From Streptomyces sp. NBC_00620 (lineage in GTDB: Bacteria > Actinomycetota > Actinomycetes > Streptomycetales > Streptomycetaceae), in contig NZ_JAPENY010000001.1 of NCBI RefSeq assembly GCF_026341825.1, positions 2,976,001 through 3,040,000 on the forward strand: a stretch of DNA of 64,000 nt. Reading direction: 5' to 3'. Positions within the stretch are counted from its first letter, which is position 1; each line of letters starts with the position of its first letter. The position numbers and the translations under genes are program-made. Positions 55,786 through 64,000 of this stretch are shown in pieces. The notes beneath the pieces are model-generated. The model made no database searches. It was not told where the DNA came from and saw only the letters and a list, made by a program, of their open reading frames with translations.

Positions 55786-58700
55786 ATGCCTGACGCATCT
55801 GAGGACGCATCCGAGCCGTACAGGCTCCTGACCGCGAGTCCTGACCGCCTCGCGGCGCCTCCACCTTCTCGCCGGCGCCTCCACCTCCTCGTACGGGCCC
55901 CCGCCTGCCCTCCTCACGACAAACGGGATCTTCTCTTGCGTTCCAGACCAGGGTTCTTCATACCCCCGACGCGGAAATCCGGACACTTCGCGCGAATAGT
56001 TCCGTCGGTTCTCGCGCTCGCCGTGCTGGCCACGGTCGCCGCCCGGACCGACCTGCCCGACGACCGGGCCACCGACTTCAGCCCGGTGGCCGACAGTTAC
56101 GACGGCTTCGACGCCAAGGCCGCCGAGCAACTCCGCCAGGACCAGTGCCTGATGGCCGACGTGCTGCGCATGGGCGGTGCGTCGATGTACACGACCGCGC
56201 AGGCGGGGCTCAACCAGACTCCGGACAAGCTGCGCACCACGGCCAACCGCGAGTACTGGAACACCACTCCGCTCTCCACGGCGTTCGTCCAGGACAAGGC
56301 CGTCGCCGACAAGGAGGGGGACGCGCTCAACGCCTACGTCGACGTATGGAAGAAGCCCCTTGACGGCCTGAGCACCCCCGCCGGGTTCACCGTGACCGGC
56401 TTCCACTGGCCTCCGGGGACCACCGGCACGGGCCCGGGCTTCTTCGAGCAGACCGGCCTGAGCCAGTGGACCGCGGCCCAGTTCTGGAAGTCCGAGGGCG
56501 ACTTCTACGAGGACCCGACCCCGCTCGCCGACGAGGCGACGGTCAAGGCGGTCAAGGACCTCGGCACCCCGGTCTACGGCAAGACCCCGGACCCGTCGCT
56601 GCCCGGTCAGCAGTGGCAGCAGGCCTTCGCCGAACACCAGGCGTGGGACGGCCTGGTGAACTGGTCCATGGAGCCGACCGGCGCGGACAACGCCCGGCTG
56701 TTCCTCTCCTCCGGCGGTTTCCCGCGCACCGCGCCCGAGCCCGGCAGTGTCGAGTACCGCCTCGCGGTCGAGGACCTGAAGACCCGGTTCGCCTCCTGCG
56801 CCTGGCGCACCCCGGTCGACCCGAGCAAGGTCCTGGGCAAGGAGGTCGCGTCCGCGTCCGCCGAGTGGCAGCAGGAGATCGCCGCCCAGGCCACCCAGCG
56901 CAACCAGATCCTGAACTCCAACCGCGACGCGACCAAGGCGCTCGCCGCCGGCTCCAAGTCGCTGGGCGAGATGCTCGGCCAGTCGTGGATCGCCGACCGG
57001 CTGGCGCGCTGGCAGGACTACTGGTCCGCCGGAGGCCCCGGCTGGATCGGCGACAGCCCGATGGTCGTGCACGCGCACGGCGCCGCCGACAAGTGCCTCG
57101 AGGTGGGGGCGAGCAAGAAGGACAACGGCACGCCGGTGCAGATCTACACCTGCAACGGCAGCGCCGGGCAGAAGTGGGAGATCCGCGACGACGCGTTCGT
57201 CAACGTCAACTCCGGCAAGTGCCTGGAAGTGAAGGGCGCCGGCGCCGCGAACGGTACGACGCTGCAGATCTGGACCTGCAACAACAGCGCCGCGCAGAAG
57301 TGGGAGCACAACACCCACGCGGCCACGCGCATGTTCAACCCGGGCACCGGCAACTGCCTCGACCTCGCGACGTACGACAACGGCCGTGACGCGCGGATGT
57401 GGGACTGCAGGGGCACCGACCCGCAGAAGTTCGACATGACGCCCTCCGGTCACAACGGCACCGAGAAGCTGGACTACCCGACCAAGGCCCAGTTCGACCA
57501 GGCGAAGGCGGGCGTCACGGCCGCCCAGGCCGCGGCGAAGAAGCAGCTCGACCTGCTCAAGGCCCAGGCCACCGCAGCGAAGACCGCCGCGACCACCACG
57601 GACACCGCGACGCAGGCGGCCTACGCGGTCGCCGACAAGGCGGGTGCCCCCAGAGGCCGCGGTCTGCTGGTCGGACAGCAGAAGGCCCAGGTCACCAAGG
57701 CCTCGGCCGCCGCCCTTGACGCCTTGTCCAAGGCCGGTGACACCGCCTACGCGGCCACCCGCGCCGCCGCCGGTGACAGCGCGACCATCGCCGCCCGTGC
57801 CGTGACGCAGGCCGCGCAGTCGAAGGCCGCGTTCCGTACGGCCGCCGCCAACGAGGCCAGGGCCCAGGCGAAGGCCGCCGCCGACGCGGCCGCCGTACAG
57901 GCGCAGAACGCGAAGACTGCCAGGGATCTCGCCAAGGCGAAGCTGGCCGAGACGCAGAAGGCGGAGGCCGACGCGAAGTCGGCGGCCGCCACCGCGCACG
58001 CCAAGCGGCTCTCGGCGGAGGCGGAGGAAGCCACCGCGAAGGCGGAGAAGGCGACCGCCGCGCAGAAGCAGGCCGAGGCCGCCCAGCACAAGAACAACGC
58101 CCAGGGCTACGCGAAGACCGCGACGGAGGCCAAGGGCAGGGCGGAGACCTCCGAAGGCACCGCCCGCGACCGGCGCATCGACGCCGAAGCCGCCCGGGAC
58201 CGGGCGAAGGGCAAGCGGGACGACGCCTGGGACGCCGAGAGCAAGGCGAACGCGGCCCGTGCCAAGGCCGACGCCAAGGACGCCTACGCCGACGCCCACG
58301 ACGCGTCCGACGACGCGACGGAGTCGCGGGCGGCGGCGAACGACGCCGACAAGGCCGCCGATGACGCCGAGTCGGCTGCGGGTTCGGCCCGTTCCGAGGC
58401 GAACGCGGCGACCCAGGCGGCGGCCGATGCCGACGCCGCGGCGACGCGCGCGGAGGCCGCGGCGAAGCGGGCCCGTTCCGACGCCGACGACGCCCAGGCC
58501 GCCAAGCTGAAGGCGGACGCCGCCGTGCGGACGGCGACCAGTGCCGCCGCGGATGCCATCAAGGCCTCCCAGGCCGCGGCATCGGCGGCACGCACAGCGG
58601 TCGAGCTGGCCGACGACGCGGAGAAGTCCGCGGCCGACGCCAAGAAACAGGCCGACGCGGCGCAGGCCGAGGCGGTCAAGGCGGTCGCGGGTGCGGCCGA

Positions 58701-60396
58701 CGCCGTCGGTCACGCGTACGTCACCGCGCAGGCGGCCGAGGACGCCGGTGCCTCGGCGAAGCAGGTCGCCGCTCCGGCGAACGACGCGATCCAGCTCGGC
58801 TCGCCCTATGTCACCACCGACTCCGCCGCGGGGCTCGTGGTGCTGACGGGGCAGTCGTCGAAGACGCTCGCCGAGCAGCAGCAGGCCGTCGCCGAGGCGC
58901 ACGCCGCCAACGCCCAGAAGGCCGCCGAGCAGGCGCAGAGTGTCGCGAACGCGGCGACCGGGGACGCGAAGGCGGCGTACACGCTGGCGGCCGAGGCCGC
59001 CGGATTCGCCGCCAACGCCCGCAAGTCGGCGAAGGAGGCGCTCGGTTACGCCGCCGAGGCGGCCAAGTACGCGGCGGAGGCGCAGAAGTCACTCGCCCGC
59101 ACCATCGAGTACGACCAGCAGGCCACCGAGGACGCCGACGCGGCCGACAAGGCGGCCGGACGTGCCGAGGGCTACGCCAAGGACGCCCGCGACTCGGCAG
59201 ACCAGGCGGCCCTGGACGCGGCAGCGGCTCGCACCGCGGCGGCCGAGGCCGAGCAGGCGGCGAAGGACGCCCGCGCGGCGGCCGACCGCGCGGACACCGA
59301 GGCCACGCTGGCGGAGGAGGCGGCGAAGGACGCGCAGAAGTACGCCGATTCTGCGCAGCAGGCCGCCGACGAAGCCGGCAGGAAGGAGGCGAACCAGCAG
59401 GTCGCCACGGGCGGCGCCACCGGCGAGGAGGGTGTCTTCTACATCGTCGACAAGGTCACCGAGTCGGGACCGGCCAAGCAGCTCAACACGTGCGACTACG
59501 TGCCGCAGGGCTGCACGGTGACGTGGGAGCTGACCCTCGATGTCACGGCCAGCTTCTACTTCTGCGTCAACCCCGATGTCCCCGCCACCGAGTCCGGCTG
59601 CCCGAAGGCGGACGCGGTGTTCCTCGGCACGGAGATCTTCAAGGACCAGACACAGGAGTGGACCCACCACTTCAGCTTCGGCGACATCACCCGGATCGGC
59701 TGGCAGAACCTCTTCGGAGAGAAGGCCGGTGCGATCCTGTACGAGATCGTGCTGGGTGACGTCGCCCGCTGCTACCACGGCGACAAGTCCAGCTGCGCCT
59801 GGGCCGCCGCGATCGTCGTACCGGGCAGGGTCGCCGAGAAGCTCGCCGAGGCGGTCAAGCTCGCCGGCCGGGTCGAACTGGCCGTCAAGACCGGTGAGAA
59901 GGCCGCGGACGTGCTCGCGGACCTGAAGAAGATCTACGGGGAGAAGGGCGCCCTCCAGGTCGGCGACGCCACCAGCGCCGCGGGCATGGGGCTGCGTATC
60001 GCGAAGGCCGTGGTGGAACGGGCGAAGATCGCCCGGGGCACCCTCGACCCCAAGCTGCTGGACCGGCTCAAGGACGCCGGCGTGAAGTTCAGCAAGGCGG
60101 ACACGATCTGGATCATCGAGTACGCCAAGCCGGGTGTGCCCCTCGCCTGGCTGGAGAAGGGCGACGTCTACGCGGGCCTGACCCATATCATGTTCCGGCA
60201 CGCCGGAGAGTTCGCGAGCGCGGGTGTCCGGGTGGAGGACATCCCGGCCCTCGTGAAGACGGCCCTGACCGAGGGTGCGAGGGTCGGCAGCCAGAACGGA
60301 CGGCCGATCTTCGAGGTCGCCTTCCAGGGCAAGACCCAGCGCGTAGCCATCAGCGTGGGCGACAACGGATACGTGATCGGAGCGAACATCGCATGA
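55786..60396 (+). CDS. Giant exported ricin-lectin/coiled-coil protein with toxin-like C-terminus
   Basis: About 1536 residues from the ATG at 55786; a TTG at 55936 is also possible. A long basic n-region precedes a hydrophobic segment (IVPSVLALAVLATVAA), so it is probably exported. An uncharacterised domain (about 95-420) is followed by a ricin-type beta-trefoil lectin (about 427-554, with IYTCNGSAGQKWE, IWTCNNSAAQKWE and WDCRGTDPQKFD). Then comes an alanine-rich coiled coil of about 640 residues (570-1205) with almost no bulky side chains. The last ~325 residues include a helical linker (PGRVAEKLAEAVKLAG) and end with GLTHIMFRHAGEFASAG and VAISVGDNGYVIGANIA. This architecture fits polymorphic toxins: glycan-binding, stalk, variable tip. 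The toxin activity is inferred; the THIMFRH pattern recalls BECR-fold RNases. The stop overlaps the next gene by 4 nt. Confidence 0.75.
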   Translation: MPDASEDASEPYRLLTASPDRLAAPPPSRRRLHLLVRAPACPPHDKRDLLLRSRPGFFIPPTRKSGHFARIVPSVLALAVLATVAARTDLPDDRATDFSPVADSYDGFDAKAAEQLRQDQCLMADVLRMGGASMYTTAQAGLNQTPDKLRTTANREYWNTTPLSTAFVQDKAVADKEGDALNAYVDVWKKPLDGLSTPAGFTVTGFHWPPGTTGTGPGFFEQTGLSQWTAAQFWKSEGDFYEDPTPLADEATVKAVKDLGTPVYGKTPDPSLPGQQWQQAFAEHQAWDGLVNWSMEPTGADNARLFLSSGGFPRTAPEPGSVEYRLAVEDLKTRFASCAWRTPVDPSKVLGKEVASASAEWQQEIAAQATQRNQILNSNRDATKALAAGSKSLGEMLGQSWIADRLARWQDYWSAGGPGWIGDSPMVVHAHGAADKCLEVGASKKDNGTPVQIYTCNGSAGQKWEIRDDAFVNVNSGKCLEVKGAGAANGTTLQIWTCNNSAAQKWEHNTHAATRMFNPGTGNCLDLATYDNGRDARMWDCRGTDPQKFDMTPSGHNGTEKLDYPTKAQFDQAKAGVTAAQAAAKKQLDLLKAQATAAKTAATTTDTATQAAYAVADKAGAPRGRGLLVGQQKAQVTKASAAALDALSKAGDTAYAATRAAAGDSATIAARAVTQAAQSKAAFRTAAANEARAQAKAAADAAAVQAQNAKTARDLAKAKLAETQKAEADAKSAAATAHAKRLSAEAEEATAKAEKATAAQKQAEAAQHKNNAQGYAKTATEAKGRAETSEGTARDRRIDAEAARDRAKGKRDDAWDAESKANAARAKADAKDAYADAHDASDDATESRAAANDADKAADDAESAAGSARSEANAATQAAADADAAATRAEAAAKRARSDADDAQAAKLKADAAVRTATSAAADAIKASQAAASAARTAVELADDAEKSAADAKKQADAAQAEAVKAVAGAADAVGHAYVTAQAAEDAGASAKQVAAPANDAIQLGSPYVTTDSAAGLVVLTGQSSKTLAEQQQAVAEAHAANAQKAAEQAQSVANAATGDAKAAYTLAAEAAGFAANARKSAKEALGYAAEAAKYAAEAQKSLARTIEYDQQATEDADAADKAAGRAEGYAKDARDSADQAALDAAAARTAAAEAEQAAKDARAAADRADTEATLAEEAAKDAQKYADSAQQAADEAGRKEANQQVATGGATGEEGVFYIVDKVTESGPAKQLNTCDYVPQGCTVTWELTLDVTASFYFCVNPDVPATESGCPKADAVFLGTEIFKDQTQEWTHHFSFGDITRIGWQNLFGEKAGAILYEIVLGDVARCYHGDKSSCAWAAAIVVPGRVAEKLAEAVKLAGRVELAVKTGEKAADVLADLKKIYGEKGALQVGDATSAAGMGLRIAKAVVERAKIARGTLDPKLLDRLKDAGVKFSKADTIWIIEYAKPGVPLAWLEKGDVYAGLTHIMFRHAGEFASAGVRVEDIPALVKTALTEGARVGSQNGRPIFEVAFQGKTQRVAISVGDNGYVIGANIA

Positions 60397-61136
60397 CCGC
60401 CGAAGAACCGCGGGACATGCTCGTGCAGGCCCGGGGCGAGCCGTCTCCCCTGTACGAGCCGGAGGATCCCCGGGCCCACGAGGACCTCGGCGCCTTCACC
60501 CGCAACGTCCCGCTCGACGACGACCGGCCGGCCCTCCCGGCCGATCTGGCGGACGCGCTGCGCTCCTGGTCGCTGACCCGCCCGCCGGGCGGGTTCACCT
60601 CCCGCCCGGACCTGCGCAAGCACGTCAAGCAGGGTCTGGCGCTCGCCCAGCGGCTGGCGAGGCGGCTCGGGCCGTCGTGGGTGGTGCGTTACTGGGACGA
60701 GCAGCACAGGACGGCGAAGTGGGTGTGCTGGGGCTGCGACCGCTTCCACTGGGAGCGCGACAGCCACGGCACACCCCCGCACCCGGTCGACATCACCGTC
60801 GAAGGCGAGTTCAAGTTCGGTCCGCTGCGCTCCGACGGATTCGGGGACTTCTTCCCGGATGATCCCGCCGCCGCGCTGGCCCTGTCCGACGACCTCGTCG
60901 CCGATCTGTACAGGTGGGCGGAGAGCATCGACACCACGCTGAACCTGCACCTGCGGGACCGGGAGGACGGCAAGTACGACGCCGACTGGCAGCGGCTGTT
61001 CCACGAAGGGGCGGAACTGGCGAAACGGGTCGCGCACGAACTGGGCCCGGACCGGAAGGTGACCTACAAAGGCGTGGCCAATGGTGGCCTGGCCGCGCTG
61101 ACGTCCGTCACCTGGCAAGGGGACCGGCAGCTGTAG
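60393..61136 (+). CDS. Candidate immunity protein of the toxin-like gene
   Basis: This 247-residue, soluble, acidic protein has no signal peptide. It starts at ATG 60393 inside the ATGA overlap with the upstream giant gene, with GGAG at 60380-60383 as ribosome site. Two parts look duplicated: GLALAQRLARRLGPSWVVRY (about residue 80) and GAELAKRVAHELGPDRKVTY (about residue 208). The middle has WVCWGCDRFHWERD. I do not recognise a named family. Its position, size and cytoplasmic character are what is expected of an immunity protein that blocks the upstream toxin. Confidence 0.6.
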   Translation: MTAEEPRDMLVQARGEPSPLYEPEDPRAHEDLGAFTRNVPLDDDRPALPADLADALRSWSLTRPPGGFTSRPDLRKHVKQGLALAQRLARRLGPSWVVRYWDEQHRTAKWVCWGCDRFHWERDSHGTPPHPVDITVEGEFKFGPLRSDGFGDFFPDDPAAALALSDDLVADLYRWAESIDTTLNLHLRDREDGKYDADWQRLFHEGAELAKRVAHELGPDRKVTYKGVANGGLAALTSVTWQGDRQL

Positions 61137-61152
61137 GCGCGAGCAGATGTGG

Positions 61153-61194
61153 ACGGCAAGGGCCCGCACCCGGGTGGGTGCGGGCCCTTGCCGT
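61153..61194. terminator. Bidirectional terminator hairpin
   Basis: The 18-bp perfect stem ACGGCAAGGGCCCGCACC and its complement, with a 6-nt loop, lies between the convergent immunity and GH3 genes. Confidence 0.92.
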
Positions 61195-61212
61195 GTGAGT
61201 ACACGCCTGGGA

Positions 61213-64000
61213 TCAGCGCAGGCTGAACGTCGACAGGCGCAGGCCCCGCGACAGGACCAGGTACACGTCCATGCGCCCCTTCGCCGAGGCCGACAGATCG
61301 GTGGTCACCGTCGTGTAGGCGTACGGCGATGAGGTGCCGGCAGTCGTCGCCGTGCCGACGAGCCGTCCGGTGGGGGAGCCGAGCCGGACCTGGACCGTGC
61401 CGGACGGGCCGGCCACCCTGGCGCTGAACTCGGTGGCGCCGGAACCCAGTTGGGTGTCCGCGTACTTCAACCAGGCGCCGTCGGCGGAGGCCTCCACCGC
61501 CGTTCCCCGTGCCTTCGACTCGTCCACCAGTCTTATGGCGTCGTAGTCGTCGAAGTTCTCCGCGCGGGTCGGCTTCGCCAGGTTCCGGGCCGGGATCGTC
61601 TCGCCCTTCACCTGCCAGGCGTCACTGGCGCGGATGTCCGCCGACGAGCCGCCGACCAGGACGTCGTACGTCCCGTTCTCCACCACCCACTTCGCACGCG
61701 TGACGTCCCAGTGGGCGAGGTCGTTCCGCGCCACCTTCAGCCGGACCGTCCTCGTCTCGCCCGGCTTCAGCGACACCCGCTGGAAGGCCTTCAGCTGCTT
61801 CAGCGGCTGTTCGTCGCGGGAGGCGCGCTGGTGGGTGTAGAGCTGGACGACCTCGTCGCCCGCCCGGCCGCCGGTGTTCGTGACCTTCACCTCGTAGCCG
61901 CCGGTCACCCGCTTCAGGCCGGTGTAGCGGAAGGAGGTGTACGAGAGCCCGTAGCCGAAGGGGTACAGCGGCCGCCCCTCGAAGTACTGGTACGTGCGCC
62001 CGGACTTGATGATGTCGTAGTCGAGGATCGACGGGAGGTCGGAGGCCGACCGGTACCAGGTCTGGGTGAGGCGGCCCGCCGGGTTCGCGTCGCCGTAGAG
62101 GAGGTCGGCGAGGGCGTTGCCGGTCTCCTGGCCCGCGTGGGTGGTCCACAGCAGGGCGGGGACCTCCTGCTGGAGGGCGCCGAGGGTGGTGGGGTAGCTG
62201 TTCTCGACGATCACGACGGTCTTCGGGTTTGCCGCGTGGACGGCCCTGACCAGGGCTTCCTGTGCGGGCGCCAGGCCCATGTCCGTACGGTCGTGGGCCT
62301 CGCGGCCGTTGATCGCCGGCATCGAGCCGACCACGACGATCGCCGTGTCCTTGCCCTTCACCGCGGCCACGGCCTCCTCGACCCCGCTGCGGACGACGTC
62401 CTTCGTGTAGTGGGCGGCCTGCTCCTCGGCGACCAGGCCGAGGGTGCCGTCGTCGCCGGTGGGGCCGAGGTAGACGGGGTTCGACCACCATGGCTCGCCG
62501 GTCTCGTATCCGGCGTACCGGAGGAGGTACGTCCCGTCGTCCTGCCGCTCCAGCTGGAACTGCTGCTGCACGTACCAACCGCCGGGCTGCACCTGGTCGT
62601 TGACGAAGTTCGACCAGTTGTAGCCGACGTACCTGCCGTTGGCGGCCGAGCGCAGGGTCACGATGCCGGAGCCCCAGTCGAACACGTCGAACTGGGCGGC
62701 CGTACCCGTGTCCGCGCTCTCCTTGAGGGCCGCTCCCGAGTCGCCGGTGCCCGCCGTGACGTACCTGCCCGTCGTTGTGTTCTTCAGCGCGATCCGGTCC
62801 ACGCCCTCGCTGCTCGCAACAGAGGTGCCGAGCTTCGCCGCGATGCCGTCCTTGGGGGTGACGGAGTAGGGGAGGGTGCCCGAGTACCAGTCGGTGTAGA
62901 GGGTGTCGGCGAGGGGGCCGACGACGGCGAGGTTCTTCTGCGTGGAGGCGTCCAGGGGGAGTGCCTTGTCGTTCTTCAGCAGGACCGCTGCCTCGGTCGC
63001 GGCCTCGCGGGCCAGCTTCTGGTGCGCCGGGCTGTTGATGACGGACCCGTCGATGGCGCCGAACCTGCCGCCGCCCGGGTCGAATTCGCCGAGGCGGACG
63101 CGGATGGCGAGGATGTGGGACACCGCCTCGTCGATGTCCGACTCCACCAACAAGCCTTGCTGCAAGGCCGAGTTGATCGCCGTGATCGTCGGGGCCGGGG
63201 ACGCGCTGTTGTCCGTGAAGCTGTCGATGCCGGCCTTCAGAGCGGCCGCGTCGCCCTCGGCGAGGGTGGGGTAGTACTGCTGGTCGCCGACGAGATTGCC
63301 CGGGGCGAAGGCGTCGGTGACGTTCAGGAGGGTCTGGTCCGTCCAGCCGCGCACGGTGTCGTCCAGGTCCGGATTCACCGTCGCGGGGCGGCCGTTGACC
63401 AGGTTGTAGGAGGACATGACGCCGGTCGCCGCGTCCGCCTCGACGGCCGGCCTGAACGCCGCCTCGTCGTACTCGTGCTGGACGCGGGGGCGCAGGTCGG
63501 AGGAGGTGGTGGTGCGGTTCACCTCGTTGTTGTTGGCGAGGTAGTGCTTCAGGGTGGGTGCCGTCTTGAGATGGTCGGGGTCGCCGCCGGTCAGGCCGCT
63601 GCCGTACGCCGTCGAGATCGCACCCGTGAGGTACGGGTCCTCGGAGTAGCCCTCCTCGTTGCGTCCCCAGCGCGGGTCGCGCAGCAGGTTCACCACGGGC
63701 GCCCACAGGTTGAGGCCCCAGCCGTCGGGGCGCTCCTGCTGGAAGCCGCGCGCCTCGTCACCGACCGCCGAACCGACCTGCTCCATCAGCTCCGGGTCCC
63801 AGGTCGAGGCCAGCCCGACCGCCTGCGGGAAGACGGTGGTCTCGCCGAGCCAGGCCACCCCGTGCAGGGCCTCGGTGCCGGTGCGGAACGACTGGATGCC
63901 GAGGCGGGGGATCGCGGGCTCGTGCTGGTGGAGGAGGGAGACCTTCTCGTCGAGCGTCAGCCGCCCGAGCAGGTCGTCGACCCGTCTGTCCACGGGGAGG
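61213..64000 (-). CDS. Glycoside hydrolase family 3 beta-glucosidase/xylosidase (5' end outside window)
   Basis: At least 926 residues are present and the reading frame is open to the right edge, where the N-terminus is missing. The GH3 TIM barrel has RLTLDEKVSLLHQHEP, the LHGVAW segment, DPRWGRNEEGYSEDPYLTG and LKHYLANNNE. The second domain has DTAIVVVGSMPAINGREAHDR and TWYRSASDLPSILDYDI. A fibronectin-like domain (GGRAGDEVVQLYTHQ) and a CBM6-like C-terminal domain (ENFDDYDAIRLVDE, then VRLGSPTGRLVGTA) follow. Inserted between the two GH3 domains is a fascin/trefoil-like module (LKNTTTGRYVTAGTGDSGAA, LRSAANGRYVGYN). It is probably exported and degrades plant polysaccharide fragments. Confidence 0.9.
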   Translation of the reverse strand, partial: LPVDRRVDDLLGRLTLDEKVSLLHQHEPAIPRLGIQSFRTGTEALHGVAWLGETTVFPQAVGLASTWDPELMEQVGSAVGDEARGFQQERPDGWGLNLWAPVVNLLRDPRWGRNEEGYSEDPYLTGAISTAYGSGLTGGDPDHLKTAPTLKHYLANNNEVNRTTTSSDLRPRVQHEYDEAAFRPAVEADAATGVMSSYNLVNGRPATVNPDLDDTVRGWTDQTLLNVTDAFAPGNLVGDQQYYPTLAEGDAAALKAGIDSFTDNSASPAPTITAINSALQQGLLVESDIDEAVSHILAIRVRLGEFDPGGGRFGAIDGSVINSPAHQKLAREAATEAAVLLKNDKALPLDASTQKNLAVVGPLADTLYTDWYSGTLPYSVTPKDGIAAKLGTSVASSEGVDRIALKNTTTGRYVTAGTGDSGAALKESADTGTAAQFDVFDWGSGIVTLRSAANGRYVGYNWSNFVNDQVQPGGWYVQQQFQLERQDDGTYLLRYAGYETGEPWWSNPVYLGPTGDDGTLGLVAEEQAAHYTKDVVRSGVEEAVAAVKGKDTAIVVVGSMPAINGREAHDRTDMGLAPAQEALVRAVHAANPKTVVIVENSYPTTLGALQQEVPALLWTTHAGQETGNALADLLYGDANPAGRLTQTWYRSASDLPSILDYDIIKSGRTYQYFEGRPLYPFGYGLSYTSFRYTGLKRVTGGYEVKVTNTGGRAGDEVVQLYTHQRASRDEQPLKQLKAFQRVSLKPGETRTVRLKVARNDLAHWDVTRAKWVVENGTYDVLVGGSSADIRASDAWQVKGETIPARNLAKPTRAENFDDYDAIRLVDESKARGTAVEASADGAWLKYADTQLGSGATEFSARVAGPSGTVQVRLGSPTGRLVGTATTAGTSSPYAYTTVTTDLSASAKGRMDVYLVLSRGLRLSTFSLR

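Noticed and set aside
55756..58902. 1048-residue open frame antisense to the toxin-like gene
   Set aside because: It is a Gly/Arg/Leu-rich mirror of the alanine-rich coding strand.

Overview
The window is high-GC actinobacterial chromosome, almost certainly from Streptomyces. The evidence is strong G/C bias at third codon positions with long antisense shadow ORFs, GTG/TTG starts, 4-base stop/start overlaps, rare in-frame TTA codons, a two-kinase pkaA/pkaB-like pair, a very large NAD-glutamate dehydrogenase, a tmRNA tag ending in FALAA, and several dispersed palindromic repeats typical of streptomycetes. From memory, the gene order closely follows the core region of S. coelicolor from mtrB back to smpB. 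I could not run a search to confirm this.

Layout. 1-6.6 kb: 3' part of mtrB, lpqB, a comF-like gene preceded by two DnaA boxes, the long ribosome hibernation factor, and an orphan NarL-type response regulator. 6.6-14.1 kb: a winged-helix YcaQ-like protein, a GNAT acetyltransferase, secA, an Rv3235-like protein, a small conserved protein and a HAD phosphatase, with two copies of a 93-bp repeat. 14.1-15.1 kb: a gene-poor stretch with a decayed fragment and 34-bp tandem repeats. 15.1-20.1 kb: gdhB. 20.1-22.0 kb: a polysaccharide/teichoic-acid ABC exporter. 22-27.4 kb: two TetR regulators, a membrane microprotein, a two-component pair, a methyltransferase and an SDR enzyme. 27.4-36.7 kb: surface-sugar genes (galE, GT87, GT39, a membrane protein, a GT2-TagF fusion), interrupted by the ohrR/ohr peroxide switch. 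36.8-40.5 kb: a carbohydrate ABC importer. 41-48.2 kb: an FHA-FtsK/EccC-like protein divergent from two Ser/Thr kinases. 48.5-55.5 kb: prfB, a sortase-type repeat surface protein, a zinc-ribbon microprotein, ftsE-ftsX, a tail-specific protease, smpB and ssrA (tmRNA). 55.8-61.1 kb: a giant secreted lectin/coiled-coil protein with a toxin-like C-terminus, overlapped by a candidate immunity gene. 61.2 kb to the end: a GH3 beta-glucosidase running off the window.

How the genes work together. Most of the window is housekeeping: envelope signalling (MtrB-LpqB), protein export (SecA), ribosome hibernation and rescue (HPF, RF2, SmpB, tmRNA), cell-wall hydrolase control (FtsEX) and cell-surface glycans (GalE, membrane glycosyltransferases, TagGH-type exporter, TagF-type polymerase). 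The main accessory element is the putative polymorphic toxin-immunity pair just downstream of ssrA. The best candidates for something undescribed are that pair, the FHA-FtsK protein with an altered Walker A lysine, the permease with an inserted Ig-like domain, the possible short ORF overlapping the hibernation-factor start, and the repeat-built operators and intergenic inverted repeats.
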